Positions 1 through 5,666 of a stretch of DNA of 8,250 nt are shown here, in pieces. The notes beneath the pieces were generated by a model. The model worked only from the letters and a program-made list of their open reading frames with translations. It was not told the origin of the DNA and searched no databases. The number at the start of each line of letters is the position of its first letter. Position 1 is the stretch's first letter. The stretch comes from an uncultured Clostridia bacterium (lineage in GTDB: Bacteria > Bacillota > Clostridia > Oscillospirales > Acutalibacteraceae). The stretch spans positions 1 to 8,250 of the forward strand of contig CAMHNT010000095.1 of assembly GCA_946186535.1 (NCBI GenBank), written 5' to 3'. The translations under genes and the position numbers were made by a program.

Positions 1-19
1 AACAGGAGTGAGTTATAAA

Positions 20-850
20 ATGAAAGATGTAATGATTGTAACAGGTGCAGGACAAATCAGTATGGCTATTGCAAGACGTGTGGGTTTTGGCAAGAAGATT
101 ATTCTCGGCGATAAGAAAATAGAGAATGCCAACGCTATCGCTAAGATTATGAACGAAGCCGGCTTCGACGTTGAGCCTGTTGAAATGGATTTATCATCAA
201 GAGAGTCGATTCTCGCATTGATAGCTAAGGCGAAGGAGTACGGCGAAATCAAATATTTGGTGAATGGCGCAGGAGTTTCACCGTCACAGGCACCTGTCGA
301 AGCAATTTTAAAAGTTGACCTTTACGGAACGGCTGTTCTTCTTGAGGAAGTTGGAAAGGTTATCGCAAACGGCGGAGTCGGAGTTACGATCTCAAGTCAA
401 TCGGGTTGGCGTATGCCGCAGCTCACAGCGGAACAGGACAGACAGCTTGCGACAACTCCAACGGAGGAATTGCTTTCGCTTGATATTCTAAGACCTGAAA
501 ACATCGAGAATACACTACATGCTTATCAAATGGCCAAGCGCTGCAATGAAAAGCGTGTTATGGCTGAATCCGTAAAGTGGGGCGAGCGTGGTGCAAGGCT
601 CAATGATATAGCACCCGGAATTATTGTCACTCCTCTTGCGATTGACGAATTTAACGGACCGAGAGGTGACTTCTATAAGAATATGTTCGCAAAGTGCCCG
701 GCAGGAAGACCCGGAACAGCCGACGAGGTTGCGAATGTTGCCGAGTTGCTTATGAGTGAAAGAGGAGCATTTATAACAGGCTCGACATTTCTTATAGACG
801 GGGGTGCAACGGCAAGCTATTTTTACGGACCTCTTCAGCCGAAAGAATAG
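20..850 (+). CDS. Short-chain dehydrogenase/reductase (SDR family oxidoreductase)
   Basis: A 276-residue cytoplasmic NAD(P)-dependent oxidoreductase of the Rossmann-fold SDR superfamily; the substrate cannot be told from sequence. Visible signs: an N-terminal nucleotide-binding loop TGAGQIS (residues 8-14), Asp31 at the end of the second strand (often a sign of NAD rather than NADP preference), VNGAG (81-85, equivalent to the NNAG motif), a serine cluster ISSQSG (124-129), YQMAK (169-173, the catalytic YxxxK), and PGIIVTP (199-205). The tail ends with the usual FLIDGG motif (257-262). The third glycine of the cofactor loop is Ser14, which is unusual. About 40 residues separate the serine cluster from the catalytic Tyr, against roughly a dozen in classical SDRs, so there is an insertion over the active site. 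The ATG at 20 is chosen because AGGAG at 4-8 precedes it by 11 bases; a GTG at 8 overlaps that site. The next gene starts 15 bases downstream, so the two are probably cotranscribed. Confidence 0.93.
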   Translation: MKDVMIVTGAGQISMAIARRVGFGKKIILGDKKIENANAIAKIMNEAGFDVEPVEMDLSSRESILALIAKAKEYGEIKYLVNGAGVSPSQAPVEAILKVDLYGTAVLLEEVGKVIANGGVGVTISSQSGWRMPQLTAEQDRQLATTPTEELLSLDILRPENIENTLHAYQMAKRCNEKRVMAESVKWGERGARLNDIAPGIIVTPLAIDEFNGPRGDFYKNMFAKCPAGRPGTADEVANVAELLMSERGAFITGSTFLIDGGATASYFYGPLQPKE

Positions 851-865
851 TCGGAGGTGCTGTGA

Positions 866-1576
866 GTGAAAAAATGGTTTTTACTTGTATTAACGCTTGT
901 ATTTGTGTTTGTGATTTCAGGCTGTTCAACTTCGGATAGAACGGAAACTGCGAGTGAACAAACTGAATCTGTGACAGAATCGGAAAGATCGGATACAGAT
1001 GGTTTACCGAAGAATAAATACAATTCGGAATCGTCAAGCGAAAACGAAAGTAAAAGCAGTGTTCTTGTTGTTTACTTTTCAAGGACAGGCGAGCAATACG
1101 GCGTAGGTGAGATTGACAAAGGAAATACCGCTATTGTAGCCGAGATGATTGCAGACAAAACCGAAGCGGATATGTTTGAAATTCTTCCTGTAGATGACCA
1201 CTACCCAATGACATATGACGCTTTGACCGATGTTGCAAAGCAGGAACAGAGCGATAACGCAAGACCCGAATATTCGGGAGGAGTTCCCGATTTATCACAG
1301 TATGATACTGTTTTTATGGGTGCACCAGTTTGGTGGGGCGATTGGCCTATGATTATGTATACCTTCTTTGAAAACGAAGATTTATCCGGTAAAACGCTTG
1401 TTCCGTTTTCAACACACGCAGGTTCGGGAATTTCGGGCTTTGACAGTAAATTATCAGCAGCCTGCCCTGCAAGCAATGTCTTAGACGGACTTGCCGTAAC
1501 AGGTGCAGATGCACAGAATAATCCGGACAGCGTAAGAATCACGGTAGATGAATGGCTGTATGATATAGGATATTAA
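866..1576 (+). CDS. Flavodoxin-like lipoprotein
   Basis: A 236-residue exported, membrane-anchored flavodoxin-fold protein, probably binding FMN and carrying electrons at the outer face of the membrane. Residues 1-20 form a lipoprotein signal: MKKW, a hydrophobic stretch, and the lipobox ISGC with Cys20 as the lipidation site. A Ser/Thr/Glu-rich linker (21-64) follows. The flavodoxin domain begins at SVLVVYFSRTG (65-75), whose loop would hold the FMN phosphate. Other flavin-loop candidates are GAPVWWGDWPM (152-162) and THAGSGISG (183-191). The set fits the Flavodoxin_4-type family found in Clostridia. The start is GTG at 866, 8 bases after GGAGG (853-857); no ATG in that frame gives a complete signal peptide. 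It lies 15 bases after the SDR gene, so an electron-transfer partnership is plausible but inferred. No clear intrinsic terminator follows; the next structure is the palindrome at 1681. Confidence 0.93.
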   Translation: MKKWFLLVLTLVFVFVISGCSTSDRTETASEQTESVTESERSDTDGLPKNKYNSESSSENESKSSVLVVYFSRTGEQYGVGEIDKGNTAIVAEMIADKTEADMFEILPVDDHYPMTYDALTDVAKQEQSDNARPEYSGGVPDLSQYDTVFMGAPVWWGDWPMIMYTFFENEDLSGKTLVPFSTHAGSGISGFDSKLSAACPASNVLDGLAVTGADAQNNPDSVRITVDEWLYDIGY

Positions 1577-1680
1577 AATAGCAGGGAATAATGTATGCCC
1601 TTTAATGAAGGTCTGAATGCAACTTGCTTTATACTAATCCCCAGCTAAGAAAGCTTTTCAGGGAATACGGAAATAATTTA

Positions 1681-1743
1681 GGCAATACCGCACAAAGATT
1701 GTGCCGAAGATGCGCCGTCAGGCGGTCTTTGTGCGGTGTTGCC
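1681..1743. repeat. Long near-perfect palindrome, MITE- or REP-like intergenic element
   Basis: Arms GGCAATACCGCACAAAGA (1681-1698) and TCTTTGTGCGGTGTTGCC (1726-1743) are reverse complements except for one position that can still pair as G-U in RNA, giving an 18-base-pair stem. The interior holds smaller hairpins: GCACAA/TTGTGC (1690-1695 with 1699-1704, competing with the long stem) and CGCC/GGCG (1713-1716 with 1721-1724). There is no T-run after the right arm, so it is not a classic terminator, although it could slow or stop transcription. It has the shape of a dispersed palindromic repeat of Clostridia genomes. The 12 bases GTGTTGCCTTAA (1736-1747) recur in inverted orientation at 5309-5320. 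Confidence 0.7.
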
Positions 1744-1768
1744 TTAAATAAATGAATATAAGTATAAA
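1739..1768 (+). promoter_or_regulatory. Possible weak promoter at the right end of the palindrome
   Basis: TTGCCT (1739-1744) matches 4 of 6 bases of the -35 consensus, and TATAAA (1763-1768) matches 5 of 6 of the -10, with an 18-base spacer. If used, it would transcribe the structured leader at 1784-1889 and the decarboxylase/cupin gene. The -35 lies inside the repeat arm. This is weak evidence: no better promoter is visible upstream of 1945, but readthrough from the SDR/flavodoxin pair is equally possible. Confidence 0.3.
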
Positions 1769-1783
1769 ACTGCATGTTTTTTA

Positions 1784-1889
1784 GGGAACGCTCTGGGAGA
1801 GGGCTTGAGTAAAAGGGAATTTCGCTCTCTGCGGTGAGGGAGCAGGGGCGCTGCCCATGCACCCCGCAAGCCTTTGAAAAGGCTTGGCG
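1784..1889. repeat. GC-rich hairpin block, probable dispersed intergenic repeat
   Basis: This non-coding block is much more GC-rich than its AT-rich flanks and full of short dyads. AAGCCTTT (1868-1875) and AAAGGCTT (1878-1885) form a perfect stem around a GA loop, extended by CGC (1865-1867) pairing with GCG (1887-1889) across one bulged G. GGGC (1846-1849) pairs with GCCC (1853-1856). GAGAG near 1796 can pair with CTCTC near 1825. From memory, similar blocks recur between genes in Ruminococcus-like genomes; this has not been checked here. A structured leader RNA of the downstream gene is the alternative. I do not recognise a known riboswitch or T-box motif. Confidence 0.5.
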
Positions 1890-1944
1890 AAACTTTAATA
1901 ATGCTTTTATAGCACAACAGGTAAAATTACAGGAGGAAAACAAA

Positions 1945-2702
1945 ATGGAGGAAAAAATCAAACAGACAGCAGGAAGAGATCAGCTCGGTGAGTTTTCACC
2001 GATGTTCGCGCACCTAAATGACGATATTCTTTTCGGTGAGGTATGGAATGATGATGCGATAGATTTAAAGACGAAGTGTATCGTCACGGTTGTTTCTCTT
2101 ATGGCGTCAGGAATTACCGACGCTTCGCTCGGCTATCATCTTCAGAACGCAAAGAATCACGGAGTTACAAAGGAAGAAATAGCGGCGATTATTACCCATG
2201 CGACAATGTATGTCGGCTGGCCGAAGGGCTGGGCGGTATTCCGCATGGCTAAGGAAATCTGGAACGAAGAATCTCCTGCCCTGACAGAAAAGGAAAAATA
2301 CCAGAATACGATATTTTTCCCGATAGGACAGCCGAATGACGCTTTTGCAAAATACTTTGTGGGACAGAGCTATATTGCTCCCGTATCAACCGATCAGGTT
2401 ATGATTTTTAACGTGACCTTTGAGCCCGGCTGCCGTAACAACTGGCATATTCACCACGCAAAAAGCGGCGCGGACAAATGCTTATCTGCGTAGGCGGACG
2501 AGGTTATTATCAGGAAGAGGGGAAAGAGCCTGTTGAAATGCTTCCCGGAACGGTTATCAACATTCCTGCGAATGTGAAGCATTGGCACGGTGCGGCATCG
2601 GATTCCTGGTTCTCTCATCTTGCCGTTGAGGTTGGCGGCGAGGAAACAAGCAACGAATGGTGCGATCCGGTTTCCAATGAGGATTACAATAAATTGAGAT
2701 GA
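1945..2702 (+). pseudogene. Carboxymuconolactone decarboxylase-like/cupin fusion protein, frameshifted
   Basis: A two-domain gene split by one missing base. Frame one (1945-2493, 182 residues) holds a carboxymuconolactone decarboxylase/AhpD-like helical domain (about residues 15-110, with Cys45 and the helix THATMYVGWPKGW at 85-97) and the start of a cupin: NVTFEPGCRNNWHIHHAKSG (156-175). Frame two (2472-2702) continues the cupin as GQMLICVGGRGYYQEEG and ends with PGTVINIPANVKHWHGA, the second cupin motif. Adding one G near 2467-2473 restores HHAKSGGGQMLICVGG and an intact protein of about 252 residues, a normal length for this fusion family. His168, His170, the Gln of GGGQ and His of KHWHGA would bind the metal. 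The start is ATG at 1945, 8 bases after AGGAGG (1931-1936); an upstream GTG at 1834 would run through the repeat block and is rejected. The break is either a real inactivating mutation or a sequencing error. The decarboxylase half may still be made. Confidence 0.88.
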
Positions 2703-2751
2703 TTTCAGAAAGACAACTTACAATATTAGGACGTATTTATTAAGAATATCA

Positions 2752-2781
2752 AGTGCCTGCCATGTTTGGTGGGCGCTTTTT
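2752..2781 (+). terminator. Intrinsic terminator after the decarboxylase/cupin gene
   Basis: AGTGCCTGCCA (2752-2762), loop TGTT, and TGGTGGGCGCT (2767-2777) make an 11-pair stem if G-U pairs are allowed. Together with the last stem base it is followed by a run of five T (2777-2781). It lies 49 bases after the stop codon at 2702 and separates this gene from the PadR unit. Confidence 0.8.
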
Positions 2782-2821
2782 GTTATAATTAGCTCAAAAA
2801 TAAAATTTAAAAAAAAGAGTC

Positions 2822-2850
2822 TTGACATATTCCACTTGTGGAGGTATAAT
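2822..2850 (+). promoter_or_regulatory. Consensus sigma-A promoter of the PadR/flavodoxin operon
   Basis: TTGACA (2822-2827) and TATAAT (2845-2850) are both perfect consensus hexamers with the ideal 17-base spacer. Transcription should begin near 2857, leaving a leader of about 33 bases before the ATG at 2890. A promoter this strong ahead of a regulator gene implies control by repression. Confidence 0.92.
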
Positions 2851-2870
2851 ATATTCAACAAATGGAATAT
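2827..2870. promoter_or_regulatory. Candidate PadR operator: nested inverted repeats over the promoter
   Basis: Three overlapping dyads cover the promoter and start site: TCCAC-TT-GTGGA (2831-2842) inside the spacer; ATATTC-8 bases-GAATAT (2851-2856 with 2865-2870) over the transcription start; and ATATTCCA (2827-2834) with TGGAATAT (2863-2870) bracketing the -10. ATATTCCAC (2827) and ATATTCAAC (2851) are also a near-exact direct repeat 24 bases apart. PadR-family sites are typically dyads with an 8-base gap, which the second dyad matches in geometry though not in bases. Binding there would block RNA polymerase, so autorepression is the natural inference. Confidence 0.65.
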
Positions 2871-2889
2871 AAAATTTAGGAGGAAAGAA

Positions 2890-3450
2890 ATGCTTAAGCA
2901 CGGAATACTTGGATTGCTGAATTACGGCTCCATGACAGGGTATGATATTATGCTGACCTTTAAGAATTCTCTGAATTTTTTCTGGACGGCTCAGACCAGT
3001 CAGATCTACAGAGAGCTTCAGACTCTGAAAAACAGGGGTTGGGTAGCTGATGAAAGCATTGTCCAGAGCGGCAAGCCGGACAAAAAGCTTTTCTCGATCA
3101 CCGAAAGCGGACGGGCTGAGCTGAATCGCTGGCTTATGGAGGATGATACGGGCTTTGAATCAAAAAGTCCTATCCTAATGAAAACCTTTTTCAGAGGAGA
3201 GAGAAGTATTGAAGAAAATATAGAATTCTTCAGGAGGCTTCAAAAAAACTGCGGTGACTTTGTGTCCGGTATCAGCGGCTCAACCAACAGTATCGAGATG
3301 TATCAGAAGCTTCTGAAAAACCCGCAGAAGGCCATATATTGGAGAATGACCTTCGAATATGGGGCTATGTATGTAAGAATGGTTAACGAGTGGGCACAGA
3401 GATGTATTGATGAATTGGAGGATATAAAAAATGAAAGTATTGATGATTAA
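2890..3450 (+). CDS. PadR family transcriptional regulator
   Basis: A 186-residue DNA-binding repressor. Residues 1-85 form the PadR winged helix: MLKHGILGLLNYGSMTGYDI at the start, the recognition-helix region TSQIYRELQTLKNRGWV (36-52), and the wing GKPDKKLFSITESG (61-74). Residues 90-185 form the helical C-terminal dimerisation domain typical of the longer, virulence-activator-like PadR subfamily (Vir_act_alpha_C), including IEENIEFFRRL and YWRMTFEYGAMYVRMVNEW. PadR proteins of this kind usually bind small hydrophobic or phenolic ligands and release their operator. The start is ATG at 2890, 6 bases after AGGAGG (2878-2883); an earlier GTG at 2836 lies inside the promoter and cannot be used. 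The last 20 bases overlap the next gene in another frame, so the pair is translationally coupled and the neighbour is the likely regulated effector. Confidence 0.94.
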   Translation: MLKHGILGLLNYGSMTGYDIMLTFKNSLNFFWTAQTSQIYRELQTLKNRGWVADESIVQSGKPDKKLFSITESGRAELNRWLMEDDTGFESKSPILMKTFFRGERSIEENIEFFRRLQKNCGDFVSGISGSTNSIEMYQKLLKNPQKAIYWRMTFEYGAMYVRMVNEWAQRCIDELEDIKNESIDD

Positions 3451-5035
3451 CGGAAGTCCGAAGGGAAAAAGAAGCAACAGCTACAAGCTTGCAACTGCTT
3501 TTGTTGAGGGCATAAAGGACAAGACAGAAGTCGAGTATGATGAGCTTCAGGTCTGCACTATGGATATCAAACCGTGTATGGGCTGCTTTTCATGCTGGAA
3601 CAAGACTCCGGGAAAGTGTGTTATAAAGGACGAGCTGACGGGCTTTATAGATAAGTATCTGTGGGCGGATATCATAATCTGGTCGTTCGGTCTTTATTAT
3701 TTCAGTGTACCGGGAAAGATGAAGAATCTTATCGACAGACAGCTTCCGCTTGTACTTCCGTTTATGGTCAAGGACGCCGAGAGCGGAAGTCACCCGACAA
3801 GATACGATATTTCGGGAAAGAAACATGTTGTTATTTCTACCTGCGGTTTTTATACCACAAAGGGCAATTACGGTTCGGTCGATCTTATGTTTGACCACTT
3901 CTTAGGCAAGGGAAGATATGAGAAGATATACTGCGGACAGGGCGAGCTGTTCCGTGTTCCTCAGTTGTCGAAACGCACTGATGAATATCTGGGCTATGTG
4001 AAGCAGGCCGGCGAGGAATTTGTATCGGGAGGTATTTCCGACGATACGAGAGATCAGCTTAATACCATGCTTTATCCGAAGGAAGCTTTTGAGGAAATGG
4101 CTGACGCAAGCTGGGGTATTGAAAAGGAAACCGGAGAAAAAGCAGATCCGTCATACACCTTCACAAAGCAGATGGCTGCCCTTTACAACAAGGCTTCCTA
4201 TAAGGGAAAGGACATAGTTCTTGAAATGGACTATACAGATATCGACAAGAAATATCAGATAGTTCTTAAAAAGGATGGCTACGAGGTTCTCAAGGATAAT
4301 TTCCTGAAATATACCACAAGAATCCGGACTCCGTTCAGTGTATGGAATGACATCGCATCAGGCAAGACAACAGGAAAAGACGCTATGATGAAAAAGCTCT
4401 ACAAGGTGGACGGCGACTTTAATCTGATGATACATTGGGACGATTACTTCGGCTCGAATAAGCCTAAGAAGAACAATACCAATACAGCTTCCACAGAAAA
4501 GAAAACTAATATGATCATACTGCTCCTTCCGTGGATTGCATTCTGGGTGGGTGCTGCTATAGACGGTTACATAGGAAGTATCGCTTCCATAGCTGTATGT
4601 GCGCTTACCGCTTTGATTTTCTTTAAGAACAAAAAGACTGTTTACGATGTTATATCCAGCTCGGCGGTTATTGCATTTTCAATCATAATCCTGCTCTGTA
4701 ACAACGCAAGCCTTATGGTACCGGTTTCGTATCTGTCGTTTGGTTTGATGTGGAGCCTATCATGTCTTACAAAAATACCGCTTACGGCGTACTATTCAAT
4801 GAATAATTACAACGGCGAAAGCGCTCTTGAAAATCCGCTGTTTATGCGTACAAACAAGATACTTACATTCCTTTGGGGTATTTTGTATGTATTTACGTCA
4901 ATATGGACATTCTTCCTCATGAAGAGTGACTATTCAATGTATACTGCAATACTCAACAACATATTGCCGATAGTAATGGGAATCTTTACGAAGTGGTTCC
5001 AGAACTGGTATCCGGCACACTATGCAAAGGGTTAA
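3431..5035 (+). CDS. Flavodoxin-like NAD(P)H-dependent reductase with SCP2-like and membrane domains
   Basis: A 534-residue three-part protein. Residues 1-200 are a flavodoxin-fold FMN reductase: MKVLMINGSPKGKRSNS (strand 1 and phosphate loop), a cysteine cluster CMGCFSCW (Cys49, 52, 55) with Cys63, WSFGLYYFSVPGKMKNLIDR (about 84-103) and STCGFYTTKGNYG (about 136-148). Residues 201-340 include an SCP2-like lipid-binding segment: YQIVLKKDGYEVL, then TPFSVWNDIASGKTTGKDAM and YKVDGDFNLMI. After a polar Asn/Thr/Lys linker, residues 361-534 hold about six hydrophobic segments (roughly 361-378, 383-399, 404-424, 428-448, 476-498, 504-524). The enzyme part should sit in the cytoplasm, as there is no signal peptide. 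The start is ATG at 3431, 9 bases after GGAGG (3417-3421), overlapping padR by 20 bases. Substrate unknown; membrane-linked reduction of a lipid-like or aromatic compound is inference. A strong terminator follows. Confidence 0.9.
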   Translation: MKVLMINGSPKGKRSNSYKLATAFVEGIKDKTEVEYDELQVCTMDIKPCMGCFSCWNKTPGKCVIKDELTGFIDKYLWADIIIWSFGLYYFSVPGKMKNLIDRQLPLVLPFMVKDAESGSHPTRYDISGKKHVVISTCGFYTTKGNYGSVDLMFDHFLGKGRYEKIYCGQGELFRVPQLSKRTDEYLGYVKQAGEEFVSGGISDDTRDQLNTMLYPKEAFEEMADASWGIEKETGEKADPSYTFTKQMAALYNKASYKGKDIVLEMDYTDIDKKYQIVLKKDGYEVLKDNFLKYTTRIRTPFSVWNDIASGKTTGKDAMMKKLYKVDGDFNLMIHWDDYFGSNKPKKNNTNTASTEKKTNMIILLLPWIAFWVGAAIDGYIGSIASIAVCALTALIFFKNKKTVYDVISSSAVIAFSIIILLCNNASLMVPVSYLSFGLMWSLSCLTKIPLTAYYSMNNYNGESALENPLFMRTNKILTFLWGILYVFTSIWTFFLMKSDYSMYTAILNNILPIVMGIFTKWFQNWYPAHYAKG

Positions 5036-5046
5036 GTAAATATTGT

Positions 5047-5090
5047 AAAAAATTATCGGAGTTGGTCTTGACTTGCTCCGATAATTTTTT
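5047..5090 (+). terminator. Strong intrinsic terminator after the PadR operon
   Basis: AAAAAATTATCGGAG (5047-5061) and CTCCGATAATTTTTT (5076-5090) are perfect reverse complements over 15 bases around a 14-base loop; the core is the GC-containing TTATCGGAG stem, with a T-run on the right arm. The A-run on the left means it could also work from the opposite strand. It lies 11 bases after the stop at 5035. Confidence 0.92.
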
Positions 5091-5308
5091 GTGCATTAAA
5101 CATTCATAGCAGGTGGTGGGCGTATCTGAAAACGTAAAAGTGTACGGTTTTTTGTTGGAGTGGAGGGGATTTCAAGGAAAAAAGCGGAGGAATACTAATT
5201 TATTCCGAGCATTTTTGACACAGCAAATCACCGGAATTGAGCAAAAAGACAGACTGCTTAGACTTTCGAGATGCGTTCCGGCATCAGTTATAATTAAGCA
5301 GTTGAGTA

Positions 5309-5320
5309 TTAAGGCAACAC
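5309..5320. repeat. Partial repeat end shared with the palindrome at 1681-1743
   Basis: TTAAGGCAACAC is the exact reverse complement of 1736-1747, the right end of the palindrome downstream of the flavodoxin lipoprotein gene. No matching partner arm lies between here and 5667, so this would be one end of a degenerate or different element. Twelve bases is short, so chance cannot be excluded. Confidence 0.35.
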
Positions 5321-5373
5321 TAATTCTGAAAGCTCATATTTTTATTTTAATCGGTGACTGCTTATTTTTGTCG

Positions 5374-5403
5374 TTCACGATAGCTGAGGTGCGTTTCACG
5401 ATA
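5374..5403. repeat. Two 9-base direct repeats, 21 bases apart
   Basis: TTCACGATA occurs at 5374-5382 and again at 5395-5403. A period of 21 bases is two helical turns, so both copies would face the same side of the DNA, as in tandem binding sites. A possible -10 (TATACT, 5435-5440) follows ahead of the tiny ORF, but no good -35 is visible. Confidence 0.35.
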
Positions 5404-5485
5404 TTTTTCCAAATTTTCGTTGTATTTGTGATATTATACTGTAAGTACAGGGAATAAAAACATGAGCTTAAAGGAGGAAGTCTTC

Positions 5486-5530
5486 GTGTCGATACTATAT
5501 TGTAAAAGCTTTAGTCTCAACATTATTTGA
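5486..5530 (+). CDS. Possible tiny ORF (14 residues) with a good ribosome-binding site
   Basis: GTG at 5486 lies 8 bases after AAGGAGG (5471-5477), as good a site as those of the real genes nearby, and encodes MSILYCKSFSLNII before TGA at 5528-5530. An in-frame ATG at 5462 would give 22 residues but lies upstream of that ribosome-binding site. A hairpin begins inside the ORF and covers its stop. It could be a leader peptide, a small membrane peptide or the broken start of a lost gene. I recognise no family, and such short ORFs often arise by chance. Confidence 0.25.
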   Translation: MSILYCKSFSLNII

Positions 5531-5553
5531 TTGAACAAATGAATGTTTTGAGA
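5514..5553. other. Imperfect hairpin over the stop of the tiny ORF
   Basis: AACATTATTTG (5519-5529) pairs with CAAATGAATGTT (5536-5547), with one bulged base and a six-base loop. TCTCAA upstream pairs further with TTGAGA downstream across two more bulged bases. No T-run follows, so it is a poor intrinsic terminator. Confidence 0.4.
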
Positions 5554-5600
5554 GTGTTTAACGGTTATGTATCAAAAATGATTTCTATGTTACTCGGTAT

Positions 5601-5621
5601 ACTTATATTGACAATATAAGT
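5601..5621. promoter_or_regulatory. Perfect 21-base palindrome over the -35: candidate operator
   Basis: ACTTATATTG (5601-5610) and CAATATAAGT (5612-5621) are exact reverse complements around a single central A. The -35 hexamer of the following promoter (5608-5613) lies in its centre. A dimeric repressor bound here would block RNA polymerase. The symmetry is too long and too precisely placed to be likely by chance, but no regulator gene lies next to it within this window. Confidence 0.7.
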
Positions 5622-5637
5622 GAATACATGATAAAAT
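5608..5637 (+). promoter_or_regulatory. Promoter of the large secreted-protein gene
   Basis: TTGACA (5608-5613) is a perfect -35. TAAAAT (5632-5637) is a good -10 at an 18-base spacing and carries an extended TG one base upstream (5629-5630). Transcription should begin near 5644, about 23 bases before the GTG start at 5667. Confidence 0.85.
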
Positions 5638-5666
5638 AAAACAATTAAAAAAGGAGTACGAAGAAA

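Larger units (their letters stand above)
5091..5600. other. Gene-poor intergenic stretch with scattered repeats
   Basis: About 500 bases with no confident gene. A forward ORF from GTG 5113 to 5457 has no ribosome-binding site in position, an atypical composition (a hydrophobic, phenylalanine-rich second half) and no family I recognise, so I treat it as chance or as decayed remains. The stretch does contain a 12-base copy of a palindrome end (5309-5320), a 9-base direct repeat (5374-5403), a tiny ORF (5486-5530) and an imperfect hairpin (5514-5553), each listed separately. Confidence 0.6.

Noticed and set aside
1834..1944. N-terminal extension of the decarboxylase/cupin gene
   Set aside because: The extension translates the hairpin repeat block; a strong AGGAGG at 1931-1936 points to the ATG at 1945.
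1784..1944. Riboswitch or T-box upstream of the decarboxylase/cupin gene
   Set aside because: No T-box sequence, anti-terminator or known aptamer core could be identified; the stems fit a dispersed repeat equally well.
2458..2471. Programmed -1 frameshift to fuse the decarboxylase and cupin frames
   Set aside because: A five-A run allows a one-tRNA slip, but no canonical X-XXY-YYZ heptamer is in frame, and the slip product would read KRRG where the intact motif reads SGGG. A deletion fits better.
2836..2889. N-terminal extension of PadR
   Set aside because: It would begin between the -35 and -10, upstream of the transcription start; the ATG at 2890 has its own ribosome-binding site and gives the typical PadR N-terminus.
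3590..4217. Overlapping ORFs inside the flavodoxin fusion gene on both strands
   Set aside because: They lie within a well-supported coding frame and have no start signals or family resemblance.
5113..5457. Forward ORF of 114 codons
   Set aside because: No ribosome-binding site at a usable distance, odd composition, no recognised family, and it spans a repeat fragment; probably chance or decayed sequence.
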